64,000 bases of DNA from Rhizophlyctis rosea (GCA_027596075.1 JADGJC010000036.1:62001-126000); one strand, 5' to 3'; positions 1-12,965 are shown, counted from the stretch's first letter. The notes: generated by a model not told the origin, from the letters alone. Numbers and translations are program-made.

Positions 1-1485
1 AAAACCCACTACTTCCAAGACCACTGTAAGAGATAGCATCTCCTCGCAACCATATTGCAAAGACGTCAGTTGATGATTCCCTCACTTTTTCCTTGACAGA
101 CGCCCACCAGCACCACAACCACTACCACCACAACGACCACCACCACCACCACCACAACTTCCACCCCCACTACCACTCCCAGCTCTACAACTACCACTAC
201 AACTTCCACCATACCCACCACAATGCCGAGTTCTACCACCACAACAACCACTACTACAAGCACTTCATCTCCCACTCCGTGAGGACATACATGAGCAAAC
301 TTCCATCACACCTCATTGGTTCGTTCCAACCCGCTTTCTCTTCCGCAGCAACGTCTTCCCCTTCTGCGAAGACACATACGGCACATGCAGTACTGAATCA
401 ACCGCTACCAACGTCTGTGGAGCCAATGCATCGTGCAACACGTATAAACTATGCCAATGTAATGCTGGATTGAAGGGGGAGAATGCGTTTAGGGTGAGTG
501 ATGTTCTCAATCTACGGTTACGAATTTGAAGCTTATATTGCCGATTGTTGCTTGGGTTGTGATGTTTGTTTGTTCATTTACCATCATCACCAGGTCCACA
601 ACTACACCGCCACATCCGCCACAACCGACATGAACGTCTACGTCCCTCTCGGTATCGGATGCGACGTCTCTTGCACCGCCAACCCATGCGATGAAACCGA
701 GATTCCCCGCACTTGCGACACTAAACCCGATAACTGCTTCCCTGGGTACGCTACGTTGATGATGCATGACGGTGAGGTGTACATGCGGGATGTGAAGGTT
801 GGGGATGTTGTTGAAGTCATAGGGAAAGATGGAAAGAAGATATGGGATGAGGTTGTATATGTGTACAGGAGTAAGCGGAGGAGTGGGGTGTTTAGTGTTT
901 TGGAGTATGTTGGGGAGGGTGGGGAGGTAAGCAGAAAGGAGATCCCTTCCGTCTTTGATATGAGTTGCGACTGACGAGACATTTCCAGCGTGGCGAGTTC
1001 CACCTTACACCCTCGCACGTCCTTCCCGTCTCTACTACCGCCACTTCTCCTCGTTCCTTCATGCAAGCTAAGGACGTACTCCGTCATACCTACATCCACC
1101 ACATCTCTCACGGACCCGTTCTGGTAACCGGTATCTCCCAACGTCTCATCAAGAATGCCGGGCAATACGCTCCCATCACACGTACTGCCAGTTCGCTGCT
1201 CATTGTGGATGGTATCATTGCCTCGCCTTGGGCCGTTGATCACGATTGGGTATGTGTTTATCCTCGCATGATAATCACTACCTTCCACCCTCATTGATAT
1301 TGTGCTTCCTTTTTCCAAAGTTGGAACTCCTCATGGGTCCCATTGCCCGCAGTGCATATGCCATTCTCAAGCCGATGAACTTACACTTCACGGTCCTTAA
1401 CTCTGACTGGATCGCCTACGTCAACGACTTGATCGGTCCTAGCATCATGCGTGCCATCCAGTTTGCCCCTTTCGCCAAGGCTTGA
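1..1485 (+). CDS. Secreted EGF-like protein with C-terminal hedgehog-type Hint autoprocessing domain (5' partial)
   Basis: Exons <1-25, 100-278, 349-493, 594-926, 989-1249 and 1321-1485 join in one frame; the start lies left of the window. Exon 2 encodes an almost pure Thr/Ser/Pro stretch, likely an O-glycosylated linker. Exon 3 is Cys-rich (pattern C-x6-C, CGANASC, CQCNAG) and resembles an EGF-like module. From the residues NCFPGYATLM onward the protein matches the Hint fold of hedgehog C-termini and inteins. The nucleophilic Cys follows the N-extein, block B carries LTPSHVL (the TxxH signature), and the end carries TASSLLIVDGIIAS, as in hedgehog proteins. In that family the Hint domain cleaves itself from the upstream part by thioester chemistry. 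No sterol-recognition region is obvious in the last 55 residues. Both Hint catalytic signatures are intact, so self-cleavage is likely, but the target and any adduct are unknown. Confidence 0.85.
100..278 (+). repeat. Thr-rich low-complexity coding tract
   Basis: ACC/ACA/ACT codons make up most of this exon of the Hint gene, giving runs of threonine broken by Ser-Pro. It behaves as a mucin-like spacer between the lost N-terminus and the EGF-like module. The valine-rich frame on the opposite strand is its shadow. Confidence 0.8.
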
Positions 1486-4063
1486 GTGAATAGAGCTTGT
1501 TAGGTGGACAATTCTTTTTCTGTCAGAAACCATGGTTAGAGTCCACGAACGATCGTCTGTATGCAACGCACCTTGAATTCCTCTGTTCTGTGAAAACTGG
1601 GAATAGACTATGACAGGCTCCGGTTCACAAGGCGTCTGTCACTCTAGAGAAGTAATCAGATAGAAGGCCGCTTGATTGCACGACCCAGTCAATCATCGCA
1701 TGAACGATCCCTCTCCTGATTATCCATTCATTTTTCCCATATACTGCGTCCACTTCAGTAAATCCGATGTCAGCCTTGTCATGTCACCGCCAGGCATGAC
1801 TTGCGGCATGGGGAAATTGATCAGATGGGAAGGCCACTTGCTTGCAAAGGACCAGTCAACGATGAGTTATCCTCGCAGGCACAAAGCGTTCTGGCCATCA
1901 GCCATGAAATCCTGATGTCACTCCAAGGCACATAGACCCCACGTGCTCGGCTTCGAGAACAGGGTTTTGGACATTTTGGTTTGCGTCCTGAAATGTGCGA
2001 ATCATCTCCAGCCCCGCTTAATTGTCTGTTGGGTGTGACAGGAATTGTCCATTCCTCGATATATCGAAGAATACGCATCCGTTGATAAGGTCTTGAGCAC
2101 TTTATCAGTACCTTGAGCATGCTCACGTCACACGTGTGGCATCTCGCCTTTGCCCATCTGCTGAGGTGACACTTTTTTGGCCTGGTTGTTTCCGACAATG
2201 ACAGTTGCAGATCAATTCTCAAACGTGACATTCCAGATTCCAGACACTGGTTTTTGTTTTCATTGCCATGGTGGGTGCAATATGAGCTCTGGTCTAACAT
2301 ATGCGAAAACGAAGGAGCGGTCTAGTGAACCAAAGTATGAAGTTCCTGAACAGTACGCAGACTATGGTCCAAGGTCGGAGAATTGAAATTCTTTGAACCC
2401 ACTCCAACAAGAACATCTACGGCATGGGTCTTCTGATTTCTTCTCGACCAACACGTAAAAATGATTTGAAGGTTCAAGCAGCGGAGGCGGCATATATAAT
2501 CTTCGATCTGGCATATGAGCCGTTGGTTGTACAGGACTTTGCTCGGCACCTTCTTGACATTATTGTGGTTTGCTTACGTTGGAACATAGATGGTTCTTTT
2601 GATAATCAAAATCAAGCATGGGCTGGTTGGAGATGCGGTATCATACAGACCAATTCATGTAATGGAATTGAAACGGCTAACTTTTTGCATTAACTCATCA
2701 AGCTCACTGGCACTAAATCATTCACACATTCTCAGAAGACCATGGTGGGAATCGCTCAGTTCTCACTGCTTTCACAGGTGTTTTACTGAACTTATTGACG
2801 CGAGAGACGAGGACAGACGGACGAAGCAGAGAGGAGTAAGAGGTGGCGTGCAACAAGTGCACTAAGTGCTGTCAAAAAAATCTGATCCTGCCAGGTCCGC
2901 TCATTCCCGATTCGATTTGGAATCGTTCGAAATGTGGAGCTGGGCATTGCAGCATACTCCCCGCTGGTTCAAAGCATGCAACCGTCGTGTTCCATGTTTC
3001 AAATGACGCAAAACACCGAGAAATGACGAACAAACACAAAAAACTCCTACTTAGGTTGCCCTCACAAAACCTTCCGGCGTCAGATAGCTGACAGTGCTTT
3101 CAGTTTGAGAAAATGATCCGCGGAACTCCATACACCCATCGCGTCATGTTATCCGCACGTAGTGCTTCACTATATGTCAAGCGAGGCATGATTCGCAGGA
3201 AAGATGGAGCGAACAGGGGCTACTGTAGTCCATTGTATACTGCGGCCACAAAATGGAAATCTCAATTGGGCCAGCTCGCTTGCCAACTTTGTCTTCAAGT
3301 TGACTTGTAATTTAGCAAAGTCATGGGTCCTGAACAATTCAACACATATTCGGATGAGCACCCGCTCCAGGTGCAGTTCAGACACTCGCACGTTTTGGGG
3401 AGACGTGCCCAGCAGAATTGCACAGAAAATGAAAGGCTTCCTTCACGATTCTATATGCATCTGACACGGTTCCCTGAAAACAAGGTGCGGAGCTCTCAAT
3501 GGCTTGCATTGCAGGTGCATTGCCTCCATAAAAGCTGAGATCCTCCATACCTTCTGCGAAACATGGCTGGTATTGAAGATCAATCTCCTCGCCACATTTC
3601 AGAAAAGATGATCACTCACTAGCATGTTGAGGCAACCCATCTTGGCCTGTAGCATCACCGTCGTCACGGAACCTCCTTTTTTGATCCATCCAAATCAGAA
3701 CTAGAGCAATGGCACGCGCTTTTGTGACGGAAGCATTTTTAGCACACGCTGCATGTCGATGAGTGTTTGGAGCAAAGGATTTAAGCAAAAACAAAAAAGA
3801 AAAGATTGCGTAGGAACATTCGGGTGTATTGGCTATAAGACTAGAATGACACAAACTTGTCTCGCCCACTCCCAGGTACAAGGAAGCTTATATTACAACA
3901 AGAGATCTACAATTAAGCAAACGAAAGGTAAAGTACAAACATGACGGAGTTCGAAGCTTTGCGAGGACCATTCAAGATTGAGGGCAACAAAAAAGGAAGA
4001 GAAGACCGGGAAACGGAACTCTGCCCAGTCCTGACGATCCAATCAATTCCTCAATGACACGCA
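1486..4063. other. Intergenic region, no supported gene
   Basis: About 2.6 kb between the Hint gene and the 3' end of the lipase gene. Open frames are short and lack splice-consistent extensions or recognisable motifs. It contains one imperfect direct repeat of about 40 bp (near 1654-1698 and 1820-1864, sharing AGGCC-CTTG-TTGCA and CAGTCAA blocks), which may be a relic of a small mobile element. Confidence 0.5.
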
Positions 4064-5703
4064 TTAGCATCTCTTCAAAATCCAATCAACCCAGTATTTG
4101 ACGACTTCATCTTTCTGTCGTTCGTTATGGGCTGTTTACAAAATGGTTTGGACAACAGTCAGCGCACATCCGGATCAGAGAATAAACTAAAGCAAAAGGT
4201 CAGCAGCGGATAGGGTGGCACTTACGTTCATGCATTAGGCCATCAAATATGTGATACGTCTTGTCACTGCATGGGATCTTGTCGACGAATTGTTTTGCCG
4301 ATGCCGGGCTGTTTGGAATCATTAGGAATGGCTCGTTGGAGATGAAACTTTGAAGTCCGTACCTAGTAATCGCATCCTTCTCTCCAAACGTCACAAGAAC
4401 CGGAACGTTGAATTGAGCGTGATCGCGTTTGAGGAGATGTTCACCGTTCAGGACAATGTCTCTTGCTGGATGTTAATGACATTCATGTCAGTTTATGTGG
4501 TTGGGCTGAATTGCCCGATGAAGTTTTTTGATTGACTGAGCCTTTCGTACCTGTGCACATGCTGACATAGGGATGATTGAGAGGGTCTGCCTTATACTGT
4601 TCATTGCTTTCCGCGACACTGGATAGGAGGTCGGCGTCTGGATGGAATACGTTATGGACAACTCGCTAACGACGTCTGCTGATCTCGTCGATACTCACCA
4701 ACTGGACTTTCGACCGCAACGGATCCAATCACATTTGAAAGTATCCGTATTCCCCAGTACTTTGGTGCCGCAACCTTTGTGCTGCTGCCGGCGGAGATGT
4801 AGGGTGCTGGATGGAATGTGCAAACGGACTCAGTCGGTTCATCTTGCAAGACCATTCAAATACCAAACTGGACACTCACATGAAGCAACAATCCCCTCCA
4901 AATCCTTCCCACACTCGATCCCATACCTCAACGCCAACCCCCCACCCATGCTATGCCCAAACACAAAGTGCGGGACGCCCTCCACTCTGACCCTGGATCC
5001 ACACGCTGTGATGTCGCTGATGGTCTTTGGGTATCCCTCGCCATGGCCAAGAATGCCGTTCTTCTTGCCGGTTTGACCGAACCCGCGGTGGTCGAGGCCA
5101 CGGACGCGGATGCCGGAGTTGGCGAATTGTGTGAAGACGTAGTCGTAGCGGGCGATGTGTTCGCCTAGGCCGTGGATTGCGGTGACGGCTAAGGAATGGG
5201 GGTTGGATCATTAGTGTGGGAAAGTGTCAGCACAATTGCGACTCATGGATGTCCGTCCGTCCTGCCGCGCCACACCATGAAATAGAAACAAACCAGTCCT
5301 TTACGCCAAAATGCCTCACGCGATATGCTGTGACCCCAGTGTGCTTTTCAAAGCCCAACCCCATGCATCAATTGGACAGGTTTGCTGATGACCCAAGTGT
5401 ATCTAAAAGCTTCAATGGCTCCTCTCCTCAACTTTCCAAAGTTGCAGCAAGCTCTCGGATACTCACTCGCTTTGATTGGAGTTCTGGCAGCGGGCTGCAG
5501 AAAGGGTTGATTTCAAATTAGAGTGGTTCATTTGATAGAGTAACGATAAGCGCATGCTGGATGGTGTAGACTCTGACAACTAATTACCACCAGCTGCGAC
5601 AACATTTTATATCATCGATGAACCGATAGCCTACCTCCCACACCCTCTCATAAATCTGTGTCCCGTCCGCTGCCTTGATCCATTCTTCATTGATGGTGGC
5701 CAT
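4064..5703 (-). CDS. Monoacylglycerol-lipase-like alpha/beta hydrolase
   Basis: Eight exons on the minus strand (5703-5635, 5494-5467, 5188-4880, 4806-4699, 4637-4551, 4465-4363, 4308-4226, 4131-4064) give 284 residues with consistent phase throughout. The start is the ATG giving MATINEEWIKAADGTQ. HGLGEH forms the oxyanion-hole region, GHSMGG the nucleophile elbow (Ser), GEKDAITSP carries the acidic residue, and GLMHEPHNE the catalytic His. This is the order and spacing of the monoglyceride lipase (MGLL/Yju3) family, which releases glycerol and a fatty acid from monoacylglycerols at lipid droplets and membranes. The helix between the GILGHGEGYP segment and the nucleophile elbow is shorter than usual. 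The 28-nt exon 2 restores the family's N-terminal strand. The gene stands alone, with no sign of decay. Substrate preference cannot be read from the sequence. Confidence 0.88.
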
Positions 5704-7909
5704 GTTGACTAACTGGCTACTGTAGGAAAAATGGTGCTGATAGCTGCCGCAGGGTGGACGTAAAAGAGGATGGCCCGTGAGAAAGCGAGGTGAAGGGCGT
5801 GGGATGGAGAAGGTTGAATTGGATGAAATTGAAGGGTGCAGGATGGATGTTGCTGGGAGTCGGGACACTTGGGAGGGTCCATTTGGGGGCGCGTGCTTGG
5901 AAGGAATCACATGTGAATCACGATGTGCTGCGCCCATTTGACACAAAAACGCCACCCGAATACTGTCCGAAGAGTTGGACAACATCGAACCGTGCCACCA
6001 GTTGCTGTCGATAGGGCGGTTTGCTCCTCCTCGCTCCATTGCAACCTGCGATGGATGTAAAATGTTTGCAAAAACATTGACGTTGAGCACCATACATCCG
6101 GTCTGCAATGCACAGACGGCAGTGACTACCTTTTCTTCCGCTTTTGCGGTCCCCTTCTTGCATGTGAGGTAGCATGGCCCTTCTCCTCCTTTTGAATTCG
6201 TCCCTTGGCGTACCTTCCCACTCATCCCCATTCATATGAACATATTCCTCACATATGACATCTTTGCACAAAATGGCATCAAATTGCAGAATACAACATG
6301 CCACAGTGTCCACAAGTAATATTGCAAAAATGTCCTGTTGAACGCCGGCTTGCAAATGAGACGCAGCCGCAGATGTTGCTTCACATCTGAGAGGCTGGTA
6401 AACCTTTCAGAGAGAGCAACTGCCGCCATCGTTGCGACTTGAAATCAAGTTCCGCTGCACCACTGGCTTCCATAAGATCAAAGCTTGCTTCCGCCCTCCC
6501 AGCCTGTCCTTGCAAGCTTACCCACCTCGCTGGTTTTTTTCAACTCCACGCATCATTGAAGGTGTTGGCCGGCAAGCAACTGTTGGCTCAAGTGTAGCAG
6601 TCTCCCGGAACCAGAACACAATTGGTATCAAAAGCAACCGCTGGGTATGCACGATCTTTGTTTATCTTTGCTGCACGGCACTTCAAAGAGATTCTCTTCG
6701 GAAGCTGATAAACACGAACCACATGATGTTACACGTACGCCAATTGATATTTGTTATCACGTCCTGCTTGCTGCACGGCTGAAGCTGCCGAGGAGCTGCC
6801 CTCATATTGGATATTTGGGAGGTAGGGCCAGCAAGGTGCGAAGACAACCTCTTCCCGTAAGATCAGCTAGAAAACCGATGCTGGAAGGTTATCGATATCC
6901 GGCTGACCATAAACGGTACTCGATACGAAAATCTGTCTTGATGCCCCTAGTCAGGATCTTGCTATGGGTCGCAATGTGTTGTTACCTTGGAAAAACAGTG
7001 TGGAGTGTATCGGTCACTTTCGGCCCGAGACAACGGGGCCGAAGTCAGATTTTGAGATGTAAGTCTGCGCTTGCAGATTCCAAGTCAATGTGGAAGAGGG
7101 AGAAGCTTTTGTAAGTTTTGTAGTGGTGGGGTTGCGCAATGGAAGACCGGAAGGTGGCTTGTTCTTACAGGTGGTCAACTTGACCTTCGAACCTGTCGGT
7201 CGCTGACGTCAGCAGAACCCCAGGGTCCCAAGCGGGCCATTAGCACCGAATTGGATTTCATCGCGGACGGGTGAAACCATCCTTTGCATTTTACAGGAGC
7301 TAGTGACTCTGGCACTTTCCATCCAATCCATACTTCACAGTTGATCATAACTATCATACATTGGCAAGACTTCAATTACCCGCGCGGCAGTGTGAGCGTC
7401 CCCTCTATTGAAGCCCCGCAGTCTTCAAGATAAATAGAGAGGTTACGGTCCGCAGATTTCTGTGGAACTTGGCTGTCATTGATTTCAAGCCACCACAGAT
7501 TTTTGATGGCGGAATTCTTCCAAGTCCTGCAGTTACGGAGGACGGTCGACTGTCTTGACGCGTTCCTCTCACCAGGACAGGCAATTCTTGGCTCCCATCC
7601 AGCAGATGAACCACAGAAAAAGTCAACTGTCATTGAGCCCTCTACCACAGTCAACTTTTTGCTCGACCACGGAAATCCTTGTGTTACACTCCCATAACAT
7701 CACACCTATTACGTAACGGCGGAAAAGCTAGACAGAAATTTGTCGTCCGTAACCTCTCTATTGATGGAAATAGGATCCTGATGTCCTCAATGCACATATA
7801 CGCTCAGCGAGGCGATCCTTCCGTTGCCACACTGCCCCGAACACCTAGTAAATAGAGAAGTCAACAAAGAGAACGGGTCAACGGGTGGCTCGGGGAGGCT
7901 GGCGTGTCT
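5704..7909. other. Intergenic region, no supported gene
   Basis: It lies between the divergent lipase and NLR-like genes. Open frames on both strands overlap each other and show no family motifs or splice-supported continuation. It presumably holds the promoters of both genes. Confidence 0.4.
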
Positions 7910-7915
7910 TATAAG
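7910..7915 (+). promoter_or_regulatory. Possible TATA box of the NLR-like gene
   Basis: TATAAG lies 125 nt upstream of the chosen ATG at 8040 and just before another ATG at 7918. The later ATG is in the frame that carries through to the first recognisable domain, but an upstream exon cannot be excluded. Confidence 0.25.
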
Positions 7916-8039
7916 TTATGTTGCACAAACGCCAAAGAGGCTCAGCCGCAGGGCTCCGCTCTCCGGGAAGTGGTAGGTGGTCTCAGCTTCCTTTGCCCGT
8001 CCCGTTTACCAGTTATTTCAGGACTTCAATGGTTCAAAA

Positions 8040-11000
8040 ATGCTGGGTGCTAGCGGCGATACGTCGTCGTGGATCGGCGCTAAGGGGAAGTTTGAACGGG
8101 ATGTATACACAGTGTTCGTCGACCCGAAGACTATCACTCCGAATATTCTCAAAAACGAGGTTTGACAGCTTGTGGCTCCTATTCAAATCCAACCGTCTGT
8201 TTTAATCAACAATTGTAGTTCTGGCGCCGCATACAACTACACACCGCTTATCCTGCCGACGCAGTCACTCGGTTGGAAGTACGGTATCAACTCGACGGAG
8301 ACTTGTGTTTATTGGGTGACGAAGTTGCGGAGCTGCGTGAGTTGGACCTCAGAACTACCAAGTTCATCATCTCCATTCGCGAATTCGGTGAGTCCAATGC
8401 TCTTATATCATGCAACCTGCACCGATAACTTACTTGAAGGAATCAGATGAAGACAACGATACCCGAAGTTTTGAACCAGGCCCGCTAACCCGTACGTAAA
8501 TCCTGTCCGACAGCATCAAATTTGATTGGTCGTCCAACATAAACAATGTTCCGCAGATGGAATTGCAGTCATACCACGGTGGCAGTGCAGAACAGGGAAA
8601 GACGACCACGAAATCTTCCTCAGTTACCGCGTCAGATATAACTTATCACATGTACGGTTGCTTCGTGACAGCATCGAAAGACAAGCGAACATCCATGTTT
8701 TCCTCGATAAGGTAAGGTATCAGAAAAATACTTTTCTTGATGGGGATTGACGCATGCATTGCACAGGAATGTCTGATTGATGGGCTGCCATGGACCGAAG
8801 GTTTCATTCAAGGACTTCTCCGGTCGAACATCTTCGTGCCGATCTGCTCTCGAGCTGCACTCGAAAGGATGGAATTGGCACACACAGAGATTGACAATCA
8901 ACTTTTAGAGGTAAGACATTGCCACTGCTCTCAACTCTTCCCGAAGGAACATTCACGCTTCGCCACTGCCGCAGTGGGAGATCGCTTTAGATATGTACCA
9001 TGAAGCCACACACCGGGACCCGGCGGACATCAACAACCGTCCGAAGCTGCGGATTTTTCCGATCTTGCTGGCGGACACCGATAACACAAGCTTCACCGTG
9101 GACATGAACCGATTTCCGCAGCAATACCCTTACAGTCCTTCCAGCCGCCGCAAGTACACAGTACAACAGATCATTCATGGAATTTTGCAGTTTCAAGGGC
9201 GTGAGACGTTGCCTTCGACCATGAGAGAGTATGTGATGTGCTGCCGGGGCTGTTCAGCTTGTGCTCATTTCTTTGGCAGAAATTGATTGTAACATCCACA
9301 GCGTCATTCCGGATATCTTACAATGCGTCAATGCTACCCACCAGCCGCTGCTGCGAGATGATCTTGCACCTCTATTTGATTGGCTCAATCCCGTGGACAC
9401 TAAAGACGATCGCATCCGTATCAGCCGAGAGCACATCGAAGGCACTCGAGACTGGCTGCTGAAACGGGTTCGTCGATGGGTGGAATCGGATGAGAACACG
9501 GTACTGTGGCTGAAGGGTGTAGCGGGGGCTGGGAAGAGCGTTATGGCTGCGTTTGCCGCCCGGCATTTGGAGCAGTACAATTTACTTGGGGCATCGTTTT
9601 TCTGTAAACACGGCGACCAGAACAGAAACGATGCGGGTCGACTTATCAATTCCATTGCATACTCCCTTGCGGCTTGGCATCCTGAGTTTGGGACGGCGCT
9701 CCTGAAAGTCCTGAAGGAGCATGATTGGGCTGCCACGAGCAGTGTGCACAGTCGTTTTGAGAAGCTGTTGCGTGAACCATTGCAACGTGTGCAAGCCCAT
9801 TTGGGGAAGGTGGTTTTGATATTTGATGCGTTGGACGGTAAGTGCTGCCTTGTTTACGTTCATCCTTACTGTGGTATTGAATTCTGATGACCATTCCAGA
9901 ATGCGTCGGCCATGAGAGATCACAACTGCTCGATATCATTGCGAATAGTTTCCATACACTTCCCGCCTGCGTCAAAGTGTTTGTCACCGCCCGGCCCGAT
10001 CCCGACATTGTCGCCGCATTTGCCACGGTGCAATGTGAAGCCATGATTCCTTCAAGCAAGGAAAACCTTGACGACATTCGCCACTACGCTTGGTCACGCC
10101 TTAGTCGCACCAACTACACCAATGCCCAGCTGGAGGGAATGCTACATAAAATAGAAGCCTTGACGAATCAGTTAGTGGACTCATCAGGAGGATTATTTAT
10201 ATGGACTAAGCTTGCTTTGGATATGGTATGGAGCCGGTTTTGGACATCCGAGGAGCTGGACTTGACAGTGTGCTTACCCCGTCCTTTAGATTGGTCGCGA
10301 GCGCACACTACAGGATTCTCTAGAGATGGTTCATGAATTGTCCATAGACACTGGCGATCTCTACATCCGTGTGTTCGATGCTGCTCTCCGTGACTACCCC
10401 GGTCCGACCCTCCCTATGATGATGCAAGCGATTATCACCGTTATCGAACCCCTCTCACTCGAAGCCCTGGGCGGCCTGATTGGATTGTCATCTTCCCAAG
10501 CATCAGAAGCGTACGCCTCGCTAGAAGCAGTTCTAATTACGTCCAACGGAAAGGTTCGACTCCTTCACAAATCTGTTGCGGACTTCCTCGTGCAAGAAAG
10601 TAATCAGTACAATCCTTTCCACGTCGACTTGACGATATCCCATGCTCAAGTTGCCATCTGGTGCTTGGAAGCAATCACGACTCCTAACGTCCTCCGCCCC
10701 AACATCTGCGACCTAGACCCCCGCCTGCTCAACACGGAACAGAATATAGAGCAAAGGATTGCGGAGAAGATACCACAACATGTGCAATACGCTTGCAAAT
10801 CTTGGATGAAGCACACCACCTATATGAAGACGGGCTTCCGATACCGGCCAAACGAAGGACTTGCGAAGCTGGTTGACGTATTGTATCAAGAGACCTTGAT
10901 CTTGTGGTTGGAAGTTTTGGGGTTGTTGAACGCGTTGGCAACGGTTATCAATGGGACGAAGGTGTTGTGGAAGTGGTGGGAGGTGCAACATAGCGATGCG

Positions 11001-12965
11001 CAACAGGTAATTGCTTGGTCCATTACGATTCACTTCATCCAAACAGCTGACGGAGATACATGGTTTTCCCAACAGATATTGACAGCTTCGCTGATGTACG
11101 ATAGTGTGCGCTTCGTAAATGAGTCGAAAGTACCTCTCACCCAGCGAACGGCCCATTTGTATCTATCATGTCTTCCATTCGCCCCTTCCGGAACAGCGCT
11201 GCACAGTCAGTACGTCGAGCAATTATTTCCTCGTCCGCAAGTCGACGATAACGACAATCGCCTTACAATCCCCACCATTCGGTCCCCAGAATCAGATTGG
11301 CCAAACTGCCTGATGACGATGAATCATGAAGGGAAGGGGGCCGGCAACATCGAAGTGTGCGCAGTCAGCAGCGATTGTAATCGGATTCTTGTGAGATATA
11401 GGTTTCGGGACCGCGAAGATCCGCTTGTAGTATGGGATGGAGAACGCGGGGAACAAATTGGGTATTTGGGCGACGATATTTCTGATCCATGCATCAGCGG
11501 AGATGGTAAATGGGCCATGGCATCCGTAGGGGCCGTCACCAAAGTGTGGGATTTGACGACATTCAAGTGCCATGTAGAGCTGCCGACGGGATGTGGGGAC
11601 GTTAAAACAAATCACGATGGCCGTTATGTTGTAAGTTCGAGTAATCGCTGGAATCCCGATGCCATCGTGACACTGTGGGATATCTCAAAGAGGGTAGTGC
11701 TGAACACATTTGGCAAGGGGTATTCCGCTCTTAACGATGTGGGTACTCATGTGGTGACATTACATGAAGGGATAATCAGGATTTGGGACTCGGCGTCGGC
11801 CAAAATTCTTTGCGAATTCAGAGACGACGAACACCCCTTTGCAAGCTTCCGCGTACTCAACAACGGCTCTACACTTACAATATCGACTGACAAAGTGGTG
11901 AAACTGTGGGATAAGGGTGGATCGGTCCTGGGCAGCTTCATGGATACCGCCGGGATTACCCAGGCAGAAATCAGTGGTGATGGAAGCCGTCTCGTCACTT
12001 TCTCGAAACCGGACGGGGTCAAAACTTGGGATGTAGAGACAGGTAGGGCAGTACATACGCTCGGGAACAGGAAGGAGTGCGTGTATTTCCTGGCCATTAG
12101 CCATGATGGCAATGGGATCTTGACCCAGGAGGACATGAAAGTCTTGATATGGAGCGGATCGGCGGCAACGGGTTTTGAGAAAGCGTCGGGCCCAATAGCA
12201 ACAACCAACCGACTAAAGCCTAGCATAAAGTCGTACGCCTTGAGTATGGATGGCGGGTCCATTGTGGTTGGATATTCGGATTGGGTTGCTGAAGTTTGGA
12301 AGGAGACGCAGCCTAAATCGGTCATCAAACTTGCGAAACACAACGGGGACGTCCTCTCAGTGGCAATTTCGGAAACTGGCTCAACCGTTGCAACGGCTTC
12401 GGCTGAGTCTATCAACATATCAAGTGGGCTCACTGGACAACTCATCCACAGTTTGAAGGCTCGGGTGGCGGGTATTCGCATAAATAGAGATGGGAGCTTG
12501 ATTGCCGGTTTTCTACACGACGAAGTTCACATCTGGAAGTTTGGAAGCACGGGCCTGCAGCACGAAGTGTTCAACCTGGAGTTGAACTCTTTCTCCAGAG
12601 GCATCAACGATCTAGCCATAAGCAACAACGGATATGTGCTCATCATCAAAGACGGCAAATGGCGGAGCAGCAGCTTGTGGACTCGAAATCGTTTCAGGAG
12701 CAATTTTCGGGAAGTTAAATCAAAAGAAAGAAACGGTCGTACCTTCGAGGAGCACGCCGCCGAATATGGTTGCTACAACGTGCCGACGAAGTGGGCTGAG
12801 GTGGAAGATGGATGGGTCAGAGCTGACCGAGGTGATGTAATCGGATGGCTGCCGTTGGCCTACCGAGACAGCAAGGTCGCAATTGCGAGGAGTTTAGTGA
12901 TTGTCTGCAGAGCAAACGGTCATAAAGTCGCGATTCGGGGATGGATACCAGATAGAGAAGGATGA
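8040..12965 (+). CDS. TIR-NACHT-WD40 NLR-like signalling protein
   Basis: Exons 8040-8159, 8219-8387, 8447-8491, 8557-8711, 8767-8910, 8975-9200, 9280-9837, 9900-10225 and 10290-12965 give 1472 residues. Residues about 1-100 form an unassigned module (KGKFERDVYTVFVDP, then YQLDGDLCLLGDEVAEL, reminiscent of a PB1 OPCA acidic motif). Residues about 130-270 are a TIR domain: HEIFLSYRV, VFLDKECLIDG, SNIFVPICS, EWEIALDMY (likely catalytic Glu) and LRIFPILL. A STAND ATPase of NACHT type follows, with Walker A GVAGAGKS and Walker B VVLIFDALDEC, then the helical region usual in HET-E-like proteins (KVRLLHKSVADFL). The C-terminus carries at least eight WD-type repeats (VWDLTT, LWDISK, IWDSAS, TWDVET and others) and a 70-residue tail. 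Such proteins act as ligand-triggered oligomerising switches. NAD cleavage is plausible but unproven. The first exon start is the weakest part of the model. Confidence 0.85.

Noticed and set aside
66..275. Valine-rich minus-strand open frame
   Set aside because: Exact antisense of the Thr-rich exon of the Hint gene; no independent coding signal.
4951..5211. Arg/Pro-rich minus-strand frame
   Set aside because: Same strand as the lipase but in the wrong frame; the frame with HGLGEH and GHSMGG is the coding one.
9201..9279. Donor at 9229 for the exon joining TIR to NACHT
   Set aside because: It creates an immediate stop after splicing; the GTGAGA donor at 9201 keeps the frame and was used instead.
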